Positions 11,695 to 20,667 of a stretch of DNA of 64,000 nucleotides are shown here, piece by piece (within the stretch, counting starts at the first letter, position 1; the number at the start of each line of letters is the position of its first letter). The DNA lies in contig JAHFQC010000007.1 in assembly GCA_023259375.1 (NCBI GenBank), forward strand, positions 1 through 64,000. Direction: 5' to 3'. The notes beneath the pieces are model-generated. The model did no database searches, was not told the origin of the DNA, and saw nothing but the letters and a program-made list of their open reading frames with translations. Position numbers and translations under genes: made by a program. The DNA is from Alphaproteobacteria bacterium. Lineage in GTDB: Bacteria > Pseudomonadota > Alphaproteobacteria > Micropepsales > Micropepsaceae.

Positions 11695-12204
11695 TTACAT
11701 CGGGTCCGGACCGCGGCTGATCGCGGCCACGCCGGTGCGGGAAATCTCAACCAGACCAAGCGGCTGCATCAGATCAACGAACTGGTTGATCTTCTCCGGG
11801 CTGCCGGTGATCTCGAATACGAAACTGGTGTGGGTGGTGTCGACGGGGCGGGCGCGGAAAGCGTCGGCGATGCGCAAGGCTTCGACCCGCTTCTCGCCGG
11901 TTCCGGCGACTTTGACCAGCGCCATTTCGCGCGCAATGGAAGGCTTGTCCACCGTCCAGTCGACGACGCGGTGCACCGGGACCACGCGGCCGATCTGGGC
12001 ACGGATTTGCTCGAGGATTTCCGGTGTCCCCGAGGTCACGATGGTAATTCGCGAGGTGTGTTGGCTGGGATCGATCTCGGCCACCGTCAGGCTTTCGATG
12101 TTGTAGCCGCGGCCCGAGAACAGGCCGACGATGCGGGCGAGCACGCCGGCTTCGTTGTCGACCAGGATGGCGAAGGTGTGTCGTTCGATTCGGGAGGTAT
12201 TCAT
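11695..12204 (-). CDS. ilvN: Acetolactate synthase small (regulatory) subunit
   Basis: MNTSRIERHTFAILVDNEAGVLARIVGLFSGRGYNIESLTVAEID ACT domain. Confidence 0.96.
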   Translation of the reverse strand: MNTSRIERHTFAILVDNEAGVLARIVGLFSGRGYNIESLTVAEIDPSQHTSRITIVTSGTPEILEQIRAQIGRVVPVHRVVDWTVDKPSIAREMALVKVAGTGEKRVEALRIADAFRARPVDTTHTSFVFEITGSPEKINQFVDLMQPLGLVEISRTGVAAISRGPDPM

Positions 12205-12473
12205 CTGCGCCTCAACCACATTTTCTGAAAATCTTCCGCCGGAATTTCCTTGGCCTGGTATTCCGGCATCGTCTCGAGTTCCTTGAGCGACGGGACCTTC
12301 ATATCGCTCAGCACCGTGCCGCCCGCGTTCTCCGACGCATCGGCGAAGCCTTTGCGGCCGTCGGCGTAAACCTCGACCTTGCGGGTCTCGTAGCGGTCGC
12401 CATCGAGCTCACTGTAGATGTGAACCGGCGCGCCCGGGTCCTTGTGGACCCATTTGACGTAGAGGTACCGCAT
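12201..12473 (-). CDS. DUF6881-like small protein
   Basis: MRYLYVKWVHKDPGAPVHIYSELDGDRYETRKVEVYADGRKGFADASENAGGTVLSDMKVPSLKELETMPEYQAKEIPAEDFQKMWLRRR; start overlaps ilvB stop (TGATG), stop overlaps ilvN start (ATGA). Confidence 0.8.
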   Translation of the reverse strand: MRYLYVKWVHKDPGAPVHIYSELDGDRYETRKVEVYADGRKGFADASENAGGTVLSDMKVPSLKELETMPEYQAKEIPAEDFQKMWLRRR

Positions 12474-14269
12474 CACACCAGCATCTTTCCGGCGTCGCTG
12501 ACCTCGGTCGCCTCTTCGTCCGCGTCGGACAGGATCATTTCGTTGTGCGCCGCGCCCGAGGGGATCATCGGATAGCAGTTCTCCATCTGGTCGACGACGC
12601 AGTCGAACAGCACCGGCCTCGGGCAATCGATCATCTTCTGGATCGCCGCATCGAGTTCTTCCGGCTTCTCGCAACGGATGCCGACGCAGCCGAACGCTTC
12701 CGCCATCTTGACGAAATCGGGGATGGCTTCGCAGTAGGAGTGCGAATAGCGCCCGCCGTGCATCAGCTGCTGCCACTGGCGCACCATGCCGAGATACTTG
12801 TTGTTCAAGATGAAGATCTTGATCGGCAGGTTGCTCTGCACCGCGGTGGACATTTCCTGCAAGGTCATCTGCACGCTGCCTTCGCCGGCAATGTCGATGA
12901 CGAGGCTGTCGCGATGGGCGAGCTGGACGCCGAGCGCGGCCGGAATGCCGTAACCCATGGTGCCGAGGCCGCCCGAGGTCATCCAGCGGTTGGGCTGTTC
13001 GAACTTGTAGCGCTGCGCCGCCCACATCTGATGCTGGCCGACTTCGGTCGTGATGTAGGTGTCGCGGTCCTTGGTCAGCTGGTAGAGCCGGTCGATGGCG
13101 TATTGCGGTTTGATGCCGTGGCCGTTCTGCTTGTAGGCGAGGCAGTTCTTGGCGCGCCAACGGTCGATCTGCCCCCACCATTCGGCGAGCGCCTTCTTGT
13201 CGGCTTTGTATTCCTTCTGCTTCCAGACCTTGATCATGGCTTTGATCGCCTGGCCGGCGTCGGCGATGATCGGCAGATCGACGCGGATGTTCTTGTTGAT
13301 CTGCGACGGGTCGATATCGACATGGATCTTCTTCGAGCCCGGCGAGAAGGCGTCGATGCGCCCCGTCACGCGGTCGTCGAAGCGCACGCCGAGGCCGATC
13401 ATCACGTCGCAATCGTGCATCGCGTTGTTGGCTTCGTAGGTGCCGTGCATGCCGAGCATGCCGAGCCACTTCTCGCCGGAGGCGGGATAAGCGCCGAGGC
13501 CCATCAGCGTCGAGGTCACCGGGAAGCCGGTCAGTTCGACCAGCTCGCGCAAATGTTCGCTTGCCGCCGGACCCGCATTGATGATGCCGCCGCCGGTGTA
13601 GAAGATCGGCTTCTTGGCCGCCGCCATCAGCGCCACAGCCTGGCTGATCGCATCCATGTCGGCCTCGAACGGCGGCTTGTAGGTGCGGTGGCTGACGCTG
13701 TCGGGCTCGACGTAGAAGCCCTTCTTGAACTGGATGTCCTTCGGGATGTCGATCACCACCGGACCGGGACGGCCCGTGGTCGCGATCTGGAAGGCCTCGT
13801 GCAGGACGCGCGGCAGGTCGGCGATGTCCTTCACCAGCCAGTTATGCTTGGTGCACGGCCGGGTGATGCCGACGGTATCGCATTCCTGGAACGCGTCGGT
13901 GCCGATCAGATGGGTCGCGACCTGGCCGGAGAGAACCACGATCGGGATCGAGTCGAGCAAGGCATCGGCAAGGCCGGTCACGGCATTGGTGGCGCCGGGG
14001 CCGGAGGTCACCAGGGCGACGCCGCATTTCCCGGTCGAACGGGCATAGCCCTCGGCGGCGTGCACGGCGCCCTGCTCATGACGGACGAGAACGTGGACAA
14101 GTTCGTTGGCGGCAGCAAACAGCGCATCGTAAATCGGCAGTACGGCACCGCCGGGATAGCCGAATAGATGCTCGACGCCATGGTCCTTAAGCGCCTGGAT
14201 CACCATTTCGGCGCCAGTCATTTCTTTTATCGAGGGGATCATCGTCTTGTCCGTGTCTTGTCTTGCCAC
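12473..14269 (-). CDS. ilvB: Acetolactate synthase large (catalytic) subunit
   Basis: TPP-enzyme: MTGAEMVIQALKDHGVEHLFGYPGGAVLPIYDAL...; exact start uncertain. Confidence 0.97.
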   Translation of the reverse strand: MARQDTDKTMIPSIKEMTGAEMVIQALKDHGVEHLFGYPGGAVLPIYDALFAAANELVHVLVRHEQGAVHAAEGYARSTGKCGVALVTSGPGATNAVTGLADALLDSIPIVVLSGQVATHLIGTDAFQECDTVGITRPCTKHNWLVKDIADLPRVLHEAFQIATTGRPGPVVIDIPKDIQFKKGFYVEPDSVSHRTYKPPFEADMDAISQAVALMAAAKKPIFYTGGGIINAGPAASEHLRELVELTGFPVTSTLMGLGAYPASGEKWLGMLGMHGTYEANNAMHDCDVMIGLGVRFDDRVTGRIDAFSPGSKKIHVDIDPSQINKNIRVDLPIIADAGQAIKAMIKVWKQKEYKADKKALAEWWGQIDRWRAKNCLAYKQNGHGIKPQYAIDRLYQLTKDRDTYITTEVGQHQMWAAQRYKFEQPNRWMTSGGLGTMGYGIPAALGVQLAHRDSLVIDIAGEGSVQMTLQEMSTAVQSNLPIKIFILNNKYLGMVRQWQQLMHGGRYSHSYCEAIPDFVKMAEAFGCVGIRCEKPEELDAAIQKMIDCPRPVLFDCVVDQMENCYPMIPSGAAHNEMILSDADEEATEVSDAGKMLV

Positions 14270-14306
14270 GTCTGGGTCGCACTAGTTTTGGTTGCGCTTG
14301 GTTTCG

Positions 14307-14337
14307 AAAAAGCGAAAGGGGCGTTGCCGCCCCTTTC
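14307..14337 (-). terminator. Intrinsic terminator/attenuator in the ilvB leader
   Basis: Minus strand gaaaggggcg-gcaa-cgcccctttc-gcttttt; 10-bp stem plus U-run about 40 nt upstream of the ilvB start. Confidence 0.75.
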
Positions 14338-14397
14338 CCGCATGAAGCCGCCCTGCCGAACGGGGTTACCCCCGACCGGAGTGCGGCTTCCTAAGTA

Positions 14398-14421
14398 CTA
14401 CTTCCGTCCAAACGAACACAT
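14398..14421 (-). CDS. Putative short leader ORF MCSFGRK upstream of ilvB
   Basis: ATG preceded by AAAGGA SD-like at 5-nt spacing, upstream of a structured region and terminator; no Ile/Val/Leu codons. Confidence 0.3.
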   Translation of the reverse strand: MCSFGRK

Positions 14422-14443
14422 GGTAATCCTTTGCGGTGGCCGC

Positions 14444-14472
14444 AACCTATGGATCGCGCAGGAAGTCGTCAA
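14444..14472 (-). promoter_or_regulatory. Candidate sigma70-like promoter for the ilvB operon
   Basis: TTGACG-N17-TAGGTT on the minus strand. Confidence 0.35.
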
Positions 14473-14478
14473 GCAATT

Positions 14479-15399
14479 TTAGGAGAGAATGTGTCGCACG
14501 AAGGACACAAAGTTACAGGATTCCTCCGCTTGCAGCCATGTCCAGTCTGTCATGCGGTGACGGAACCACGTCACTTGGCGCTTGGCGAACTGGCGGGTGG
14601 CGGTCACCGCCAGGGTGATGGCGTCCTCTTCCCCGAGCTCGCCCGCGGCCCAGGCGGTAAGCTGCCGTAATCCTAGGATTTTCGCAGCGGGCAGTGTGGG
14701 GTCGAGACCGGACAGCACCGCCGCCTCGGCACGGGCGCCCTCCTCCAGCATCTTCAAGAAGCGGACGCGGATGCGCTCGCGCAGGTCCTGACGTTCGAGA
14801 TCGAGCACGAAACGGGCGAGTTTCAGGCCGTGCAGCACCGGCGTCCCGGCTTCCCGCTGCCAGCTCACCAGCGGCCGGCCGGTCGATTCGAACACCTCCC
14901 AGGCGCGCCAAACCCGCTGCGGATCGGAGGGGCGCAAGCCCGCTGCGGTCAGCGGATCTCGGGCCATCAGCTCGGCGTGAAGACCGGCAACGCCCAGGCT
15001 TTCCAGCCGGACCCGCGCCGCTTCGCGGATATCGCCCGGCACCGAGGGAATGGCGGCGAGGCCGTCGGTCAGGGCAGCGAAATAAAGGCCGGTCCCGCCG
15101 ACGAAAATCGGCAGCCGGTTTTGCGCCCGTGCTTCGGCCAGCGCGGCGGTGGCATCGATCTGATAGCGCCCGACCGAATAGCGTTCGGCGGCGCCGACAT
15201 GGCCATAAAGAAGGTGCGGTGCGCGCGCGGTATCGGCCTCGGACGGCCGCGCCGACAGGATGCGCACCTCGCGATAAACCTGCATGGAATCGGCATTGAT
15301 GACGGTGCCGCCGACTTCCTCGGCCAGCGCCAGCGCGGCCGCCGACTTGCCGCTGGCGGTCGGGCCTGCAATAAGCACGGCGTCATACGAGGCACTCAA
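14479..15399 (-). CDS. miaA: tRNA dimethylallyltransferase
   Basis: DAVLIAGPTASGKSAAALALAEEVGGTVINADSMQVYREVRILSARP; apparent TTG start. Confidence 0.96.
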   Translation of the reverse strand: MSASYDAVLIAGPTASGKSAAALALAEEVGGTVINADSMQVYREVRILSARPSEADTARAPHLLYGHVGAAERYSVGRYQIDATAALAEARAQNRLPIFVGGTGLYFAALTDGLAAIPSVPGDIREAARVRLESLGVAGLHAELMARDPLTAAGLRPSDPQRVWRAWEVFESTGRPLVSWQREAGTPVLHGLKLARFVLDLERQDLRERIRVRFLKMLEEGARAEAAVLSGLDPTLPAAKILGLRQLTAWAAGELGEEDAITLAVTATRQFAKRQVTWFRHRMTDWTWLQAEESCNFVSFVRHILS

Positions 15400-16325
15400 T
15401 GCGATTCTCCCATATCCTGAACGTTATTGCACAGGATGCCGGGCGGTTGGCAGCGCGCTTGCGTTCGTTCGGCGAAGTCGCCTGGCTGGCGGAGGGCCGC
15501 GCCTTCGATGTCGGCTTCGACGGCGACCCCGCAGCGGTCAAGAATGCGGCACGGGCAGCGGCGGGCGATCTCGCGACCGAACTCAAGGCCGACATCAATG
15601 TCGTGGCCACGGCGGGGCGGCGCAAGAAACTCCTCGTTTCCGACATGGAATCGACCATCGTCAGTTGCGAATGCCTCGACGAACTGGCCGCCATTGCCGG
15701 CATCGGACCGAAGATCGCCGCCATCACCGAACGCGCCATGCGGGGCGAAATCGCCTTCGAAGGCGCCTTGCGCGAGCGCGTCGCGCTGCTCAAGGGTATG
15801 CCGGTTGCGGCGCTGGAAAAGGTCTACAAGGAAAAGGTGCTGTTGATCGGCGGCGCCCGCGAACTCGTCGCCACTATGAAGGCGAACGGCGCCACGACGC
15901 TGCTGGTCTCCGGTGGCTTCACCTATTTCACCAGCCGGGTGAAGGACGCGGCGGGTTTCGACGGCCATCAGTCCAACACCCTGCACGATGACGGCAAGGT
16001 GCTGACCGGCACGGTCGGCGAACCGATCTTGGGCCGCGAAGCCAAGCTCGACGCCTTGAAGCGCGCCCTCACCGAACGCGAATTCGCACCGGCCGCCGCG
16101 ATTGCCATCGGCGACGGGGCCAACGATCTCGCCATGATCAAGTATGCCGGCGAGAACGGCGGCCTCGGCATCGCCTTCCACGCCAAGCCGCTGGTCGCGG
16201 AAGCGGCGGAAATCGCCATCACGCATAACGATCTGAAGGCGGTGCTCTATCTGCAGGGCTATTGCGAAGGCGAAATCGTCACCCCGCCGCCGCCCAAGCC
16301 GGCAAAGCCGGTGTATCGGCTGTAG
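15399..16325 (+). CDS. serB: Phosphoserine phosphatase
   Basis: RKKLLVSDMESTIVSCECLDELAAIAGI...; HAD motifs, IGDGANDLAMI. Confidence 0.96.
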   Translation: MRFSHILNVIAQDAGRLAARLRSFGEVAWLAEGRAFDVGFDGDPAAVKNAARAAAGDLATELKADINVVATAGRRKKLLVSDMESTIVSCECLDELAAIAGIGPKIAAITERAMRGEIAFEGALRERVALLKGMPVAALEKVYKEKVLLIGGARELVATMKANGATTLLVSGGFTYFTSRVKDAAGFDGHQSNTLHDDGKVLTGTVGEPILGREAKLDALKRALTEREFAPAAAIAIGDGANDLAMIKYAGENGGLGIAFHAKPLVAEAAEIAITHNDLKAVLYLQGYCEGEIVTPPPPKPAKPVYRL

Positions 16326-16340
16326 GCAACCTCACCCTGT

Positions 16341-16373
16341 CGTCATGGCCGGCCTCCGAGCCGACCATCCAGG
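16341..16373. repeat. REP-like palindrome, copy 2a
   Basis: cgtcatggccggcctccgagccgaccatccagg. Confidence 0.75.
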
Positions 16374-16407
16374 ACGGTCGAGTTCTGCAAGATCGTGCGG
16401 CGTTAAA

Positions 16408-16437
16408 TGGATGGCCGGGTCAAGCCCGGCCATGACG
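16408..16437. repeat. REP-like palindrome, copy 2b (inverted relative to 2a)
   Basis: tggatggccgggtcaagcccggccatgacg. Confidence 0.85.
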
Positions 16438-16444
16438 AGGTGGG

Positions 16445-17845
16445 CTAGAACCGCAGCGCCACGTATTGCAGCGAACCGGCGCGGCTGACCAGCAGCACCT
16501 CGATGTGACGGCCGGCCTTGAGGTCGGCGGCGATACGCTGCTGGATGTCGTTCGGAGTCTTCACCAACTGGTCCTGCACCGCCACGATGACGTCGCCGGC
16601 ATGCATGTTCTTTTCGTAGGCGGCGCTATCGGGATCGACGTCGGTCACCACCACGCCGGAAACCTCGCCGGGCAGCCGGAACTGGTTGCGCACGGCGGCA
16701 TTCATCGGCGCCAGGCCGAGGCCGAGCTGCGAGGTCTTGCGCTTGGGCGGTGCCGCTTTTTGCGGCTTGGGCGGATCGGCGAGGCGCTGCACCGTCAGGC
16801 GCGTGTTCAGGCGCTGCTTCTTGCGCAGCACTTCGACGTTCACGGTCTTGCCGATCGGGGTCGCGGCGGCGGCGCGGGAAAGTTCACGGGCGTCGGGAAT
16901 GCGCTTGCCGTCGAAACCGACGATCACGTCGCCGGTGCGGATGCCGGCCTTCGCCGCCGGACCGTTGGGCGTCACGTTGCCGACCAGCGCCCCCATCGGG
17001 CCGGGCAGACCGAGGCCTTCGGCGATGTCCGGCGTTACCGGCTGAATGTTCACACCAACCCAGCCGCGGCGAACCTGTCCGAAGGCGCGCAACTGACCCA
17101 GAATATCCCGCGCCAGATTGGCCGGAATGGCAAAGCCGATGCCGACCGAGCCGCCCGACGGCGAATAGATCGCCGAATTGATGCCGACCACCGAGCCGGA
17201 CATGTCAAACAGCGGCCCGCCGGAATTGCCGCGGTTGATCGGCGCGTCGGTCTGCAGGAACTCGTCATAAGGACCGGCGTCGATATTGCGGTTGCGCGCC
17301 GAGACGATACCGGCCGTCACCGTCGAGCCGAGGCCGAACGGGTTGCCGATCGCGATCACCCAGTCGCCGATGCGGGCTTTGTCGGAATCGCCGAAATGGG
17401 CGGCCGGCAGCGGGTGGCGCGGATTGATCTTGAGCAGGGCGAGATCGGTCTTGTCGTCCCGGCCGACCAGTTTGGCCGGCAGCGAAGTGCCGTCATTGAG
17501 GGTGACGGTGATCTGGTCGGCGTCCTCGATGACATGATTGTTGGTGACGATCAGTCCGCTCGGATCGATGACAAAGCCGGAACCCAGCGAGGAGACATGG
17601 CGCGGCAGGTTCGAGCGCGGTCCGAACCACTTCTTGATCAGGTCCTCGACCGGCGAGCCGGGCGGCACGTCGGGAATGAGATTGCGCTGGCTCGGCTTCA
17701 GCGTCTGGCTGGTCGAGATGTTGACGACGGTCGGCAACAGATGCGCCGACAAGTCGGCGAAACTGTCCGGCGCCGGCCGCGCGAGTGCCGGGACCATCAA
17801 GAAAACAGCGCTAAATGCGGCAACAACCGAACTACGCCAAGACAT
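16445..17845 (-). CDS. degP: DegP/HtrA family periplasmic serine protease with PDZ domains
   Basis: Signal peptide; LGSGFVIDPSGLIVTNNHVI, TDLALLKI, RGNSGGPLFD; two PDZ repeats. Confidence 0.94.
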   Translation of the reverse strand: MSWRSSVVAAFSAVFLMVPALARPAPDSFADLSAHLLPTVVNISTSQTLKPSQRNLIPDVPPGSPVEDLIKKWFGPRSNLPRHVSSLGSGFVIDPSGLIVTNNHVIEDADQITVTLNDGTSLPAKLVGRDDKTDLALLKINPRHPLPAAHFGDSDKARIGDWVIAIGNPFGLGSTVTAGIVSARNRNIDAGPYDEFLQTDAPINRGNSGGPLFDMSGSVVGINSAIYSPSGGSVGIGFAIPANLARDILGQLRAFGQVRRGWVGVNIQPVTPDIAEGLGLPGPMGALVGNVTPNGPAAKAGIRTGDVIVGFDGKRIPDARELSRAAAATPIGKTVNVEVLRKKQRLNTRLTVQRLADPPKPQKAAPPKRKTSQLGLGLAPMNAAVRNQFRLPGEVSGVVVTDVDPDSAAYEKNMHAGDVIVAVQDQLVKTPNDIQQRIAADLKAGRHIEVLLVSRAGSLQYVALRF

Positions 17846-17986
17846 CGGCCAAGAGCCCCTGACTGCAACGGGATGCGTACAGCATATGCGGTCGCAATGG
17901 GAAGCAAAGACGTCCGATAGGCGAGCGAATGAAATAATCTTCAGCGTGGTGCGCCAGACTCACCTGGGCAGGATGTAGGAATAATT

Positions 17987-18454
17987 TCACGAAACATCAT
18001 CGCTGCGCAGCATGAACAGCCGTCCCAGGGCTTCGATGGCCTTGGCGTCACCCTCATCGAAGCGGCCGATGGTCGGACTGTCGATGTCGATCACCCCGAT
18101 GATGGTCGAATACTTGAACAGCGGCACCACCAGTTCGGAATTGGAGGCGGCATCGCAGGCGACATGTCCGGCGAACTTGTGGACGTCGGGAACGATCAGC
18201 GTTCGGCCTTCGGCCACCGCGGTGCCGCAGACCCCGAGCCCCACCTGCAGGCGGGTGCAGGCCGGCTTGCCCATGAACGGGCCCAGCACCAGCCAGCGCC
18301 CTTTGCGGAAATAGAACCCGGCCCAGTTGATGTCGGGCAGGTACTGCCACAACAGCGCAGCAAAATTGGCCGCATTGGCGATCGGATTGCGTTCGCCGGC
18401 GGCGCGCGTCCGCGCCTCGTCTTCAAGCCTTTGATAGATATCGGCCTTGTCCAT
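17987..18454 (-). CDS. msrC: GAF domain protein, free methionine-(R)-sulfoxide reductase family
   Basis: GPFMGKPACTRLQVGLGVCGTAVAEGRTLIVPDVHKFAGHVACDAASNSELVVPL, fRMsr Cys pattern. Confidence 0.88.
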   Translation of the reverse strand: MDKADIYQRLEDEARTRAAGERNPIANAANFAALLWQYLPDINWAGFYFRKGRWLVLGPFMGKPACTRLQVGLGVCGTAVAEGRTLIVPDVHKFAGHVACDAASNSELVVPLFKYSTIIGVIDIDSPTIGRFDEGDAKAIEALGRLFMLRSDDVS

Positions 18455-18598
18455 GCAGCCCCTTCGCACAGTCAACGACACCCAACCGTTATAGGCTTTT
18501 TCGCAGCAATCCCCGGCGTGGCACCGCGCCTCACGCGCGAAAATTGCCGTCACAAACACGTTTTTGGTGTGGATATCAGCCAGCGTTAAGACGGGCCG

Positions 18599-19465
18599 CT
18601 ATTTCTTCTTGGAAGCGCCGTCGTTCATGTATTTCAGGAACTCGCTTTTGGGCGACAGGACCACCGTGGTGTTCGACCCCAGCGTGTCCTGGTAGGCCAG
18701 CATCGAGCGCCAGAAGGCATAGAAATTGGGATCGAGCTTGGCGGCGGCAGCGATTTTGGCCGTCTTGACGGCATCGCCCTCGCCTTTGATGCGCGCCGCT
18801 TCGGCCTGCGCGTCGGCCTTGATCACCGCGGCATCGCGATCCGCGCTGGCGCGGATTTCCTGCGCCTCGGCATCGCCTTCGGCCCGGTAGGTGGAGGCCT
18901 GGCGCTCGCGCTCTTTCTTCATGCGCTGATAGATCACCTCGCTCGCTTCGGCCGGCAGGCTGGCGCGGCGGATGCGGACATCGACGATCTGGACGCCGAA
19001 ATTGCGCGCATCGGCATTCATGCGGTCGCGGATCTGCGCCATCAGCGCCGAACGCCGTTCCGACAGCAGCGCCGTCAGGCTCTGGGTCCCCAGCACGCTG
19101 CGCAGGTTGGACGACAGGATCGACTTCAGATTGTCGGCGGCGATGTTGAAATCGGGTTGGGCCGAGAACTGCAAGGGACTGACGATGCGCCAGCGCACAA
19201 AGACATCGACCGAGACATGCTTATGGTCCTCGGTGAAAATGTCTTCGCTCTGGGTTTCGAGGTCGAGCAGGCGGCGGTCGAAAAACAGCGCCTTCTGCAG
19301 CGGCGACTTGAAATGCAGGCCGGGCTCGGTAACGACGCCGATCGGCCGGCCGAATTCGACGAGAGCCACCTGCTGGGTCTGCGACACGGTGTAGACGCAC
19401 GACACCATCAAGCCGGTGAGCAGCAGCACCAAAATCGCGAGACTGAGGCCGAGAATGCGGTTCAT
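18599..19465 (-). CDS. hflC: Protease modulator HflC
   Basis: SPFH/Band7 protein, MNRILGLSLAILVLLLTGLMVSCVYTVSQTQQVALVEFGRPIGVVTEPGLHFKSP. Confidence 0.94.
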   Translation of the reverse strand: MNRILGLSLAILVLLLTGLMVSCVYTVSQTQQVALVEFGRPIGVVTEPGLHFKSPLQKALFFDRRLLDLETQSEDIFTEDHKHVSVDVFVRWRIVSPLQFSAQPDFNIAADNLKSILSSNLRSVLGTQSLTALLSERRSALMAQIRDRMNADARNFGVQIVDVRIRRASLPAEASEVIYQRMKKERERQASTYRAEGDAEAQEIRASADRDAAVIKADAQAEAARIKGEGDAVKTAKIAAAAKLDPNFYAFWRSMLAYQDTLGSNTTVVLSPKSEFLKYMNDGASKKK

Positions 19466-20592
19466 TTCTTGGCGCCTCCCGGTTTGCCTGGTTGACCTGG
19501 AGGGGCGGGCTGCGGTTTGGCGGCGCCAGCCGACGGCGGCAGTTGCAGGGTCACGCCCTTGGCGTCGTCATCGACGATGACCTTATGCAGCGGCTTCAGC
19601 ACCGCGGTCATGGTTTCGAGATAGATCCGGCGCCGGGTAATGTCGGGCGCTTTCCTGTATTCCTGATAGATGGCGGAGAAGCGCTGCGCTTCGCCCTCGC
19701 CGAGGACGATCGCCTGTTGCTTGTAGGCTTCCGCTTCCTTGACGATGCGGGCGGCTTCGCCTTTCGCTTCGGGCACGGCGGTGGCGGCATAAACCTCGGC
19801 GTCGTTGCGCTTCTTGTCCTTGTCGGCGATCGCCTTCTGCACGTCGGTATTGGCGGTGCGCACCTGGGACGGCGTATCGACGCCCAGCATCTTGACGCTG
19901 ACCACCTCGATACCGGCGTTGTAGGTGTCGAGGATCGATTGCATGCCGCGCTGGACCCGGTCCTGGATCAGTTCGCGGTGCGAGGTCATGATGGCGTCGA
20001 GACGCTCCTGCCCCACCACTTCGCGCATGGCGCTTTCGGCCACCGCTTTCACGGTATCGTCCGACTTGCCGCGATCGACATTGAAGAGATAGGCGTTGGC
20101 ATCCTTGATGCGCCAGAACACCGAGAACTGCACCGCGGCGATGGCATCGTCGGCGGTCAACATATAGCTCTCGTCCTGGATGTCCTCGCGCTGGCCGCCC
20201 GTCTCGGCCGGTGGCTTGAAGCCGATGTCGATCTGGTTCGGCTTCTTCACATTCGGCGTATAGGCGGTCTCGAAGGGCCACGGCAGATGCCAATAAGTGC
20301 CCGGTCCGGTATGTTTCACGAAGGCGCCGAAGCGCAAAACCACGCCCTGTTCGTTGTCGTTGACGGTGTAGAAACCGAGCGCCAGCCAGATCGCCAGGGC
20401 GAAAGTTCCCACCGCCCAGGCGCCGCGTTTGCCGAGGAACCCCGCCGGAAGGTAGCGTTGCAGATCTTCCCGCCATTTGCGCAGGAGCGACTCAAAATCG
20501 GGCGGACGCGTGCCGGTGGGGGGCTTTCGCGGCGCGGGTTTGCGGCTTTGCCCCCAGGGCCCCTTCGGCTGACCGCCGCCGTTCTCATTCAT
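19462..20592 (-). CDS. hflK: FtsH protease activity modulator HflK
   Basis: MNENGGGQPKGPWGQSRKP...; ATGA overlap with hflC; start trimmed from ORF 19462..21540. Confidence 0.94.
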   Translation of the reverse strand: MNENGGGQPKGPWGQSRKPAPRKPPTGTRPPDFESLLRKWREDLQRYLPAGFLGKRGAWAVGTFALAIWLALGFYTVNDNEQGVVLRFGAFVKHTGPGTYWHLPWPFETAYTPNVKKPNQIDIGFKPPAETGGQREDIQDESYMLTADDAIAAVQFSVFWRIKDANAYLFNVDRGKSDDTVKAVAESAMREVVGQERLDAIMTSHRELIQDRVQRGMQSILDTYNAGIEVVSVKMLGVDTPSQVRTANTDVQKAIADKDKKRNDAEVYAATAVPEAKGEAARIVKEAEAYKQQAIVLGEGEAQRFSAIYQEYRKAPDITRRRIYLETMTAVLKPLHKVIVDDDAKGVTLQLPPSAGAAKPQPAPPGQPGKPGGAKK

Positions 20593-20667
20593 CCACGGCA
20601 CGGGCCTTGATTCCTTGTCATTCCTGGCGTTGCGGTTATATGAGCATCCGGCAAAGGGCGCAAATTT

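Noticed and set aside
12545-14167. 540-aa plus-strand ORF opposite ilvB
   Set aside because: Shadow ORF of a conserved gene.
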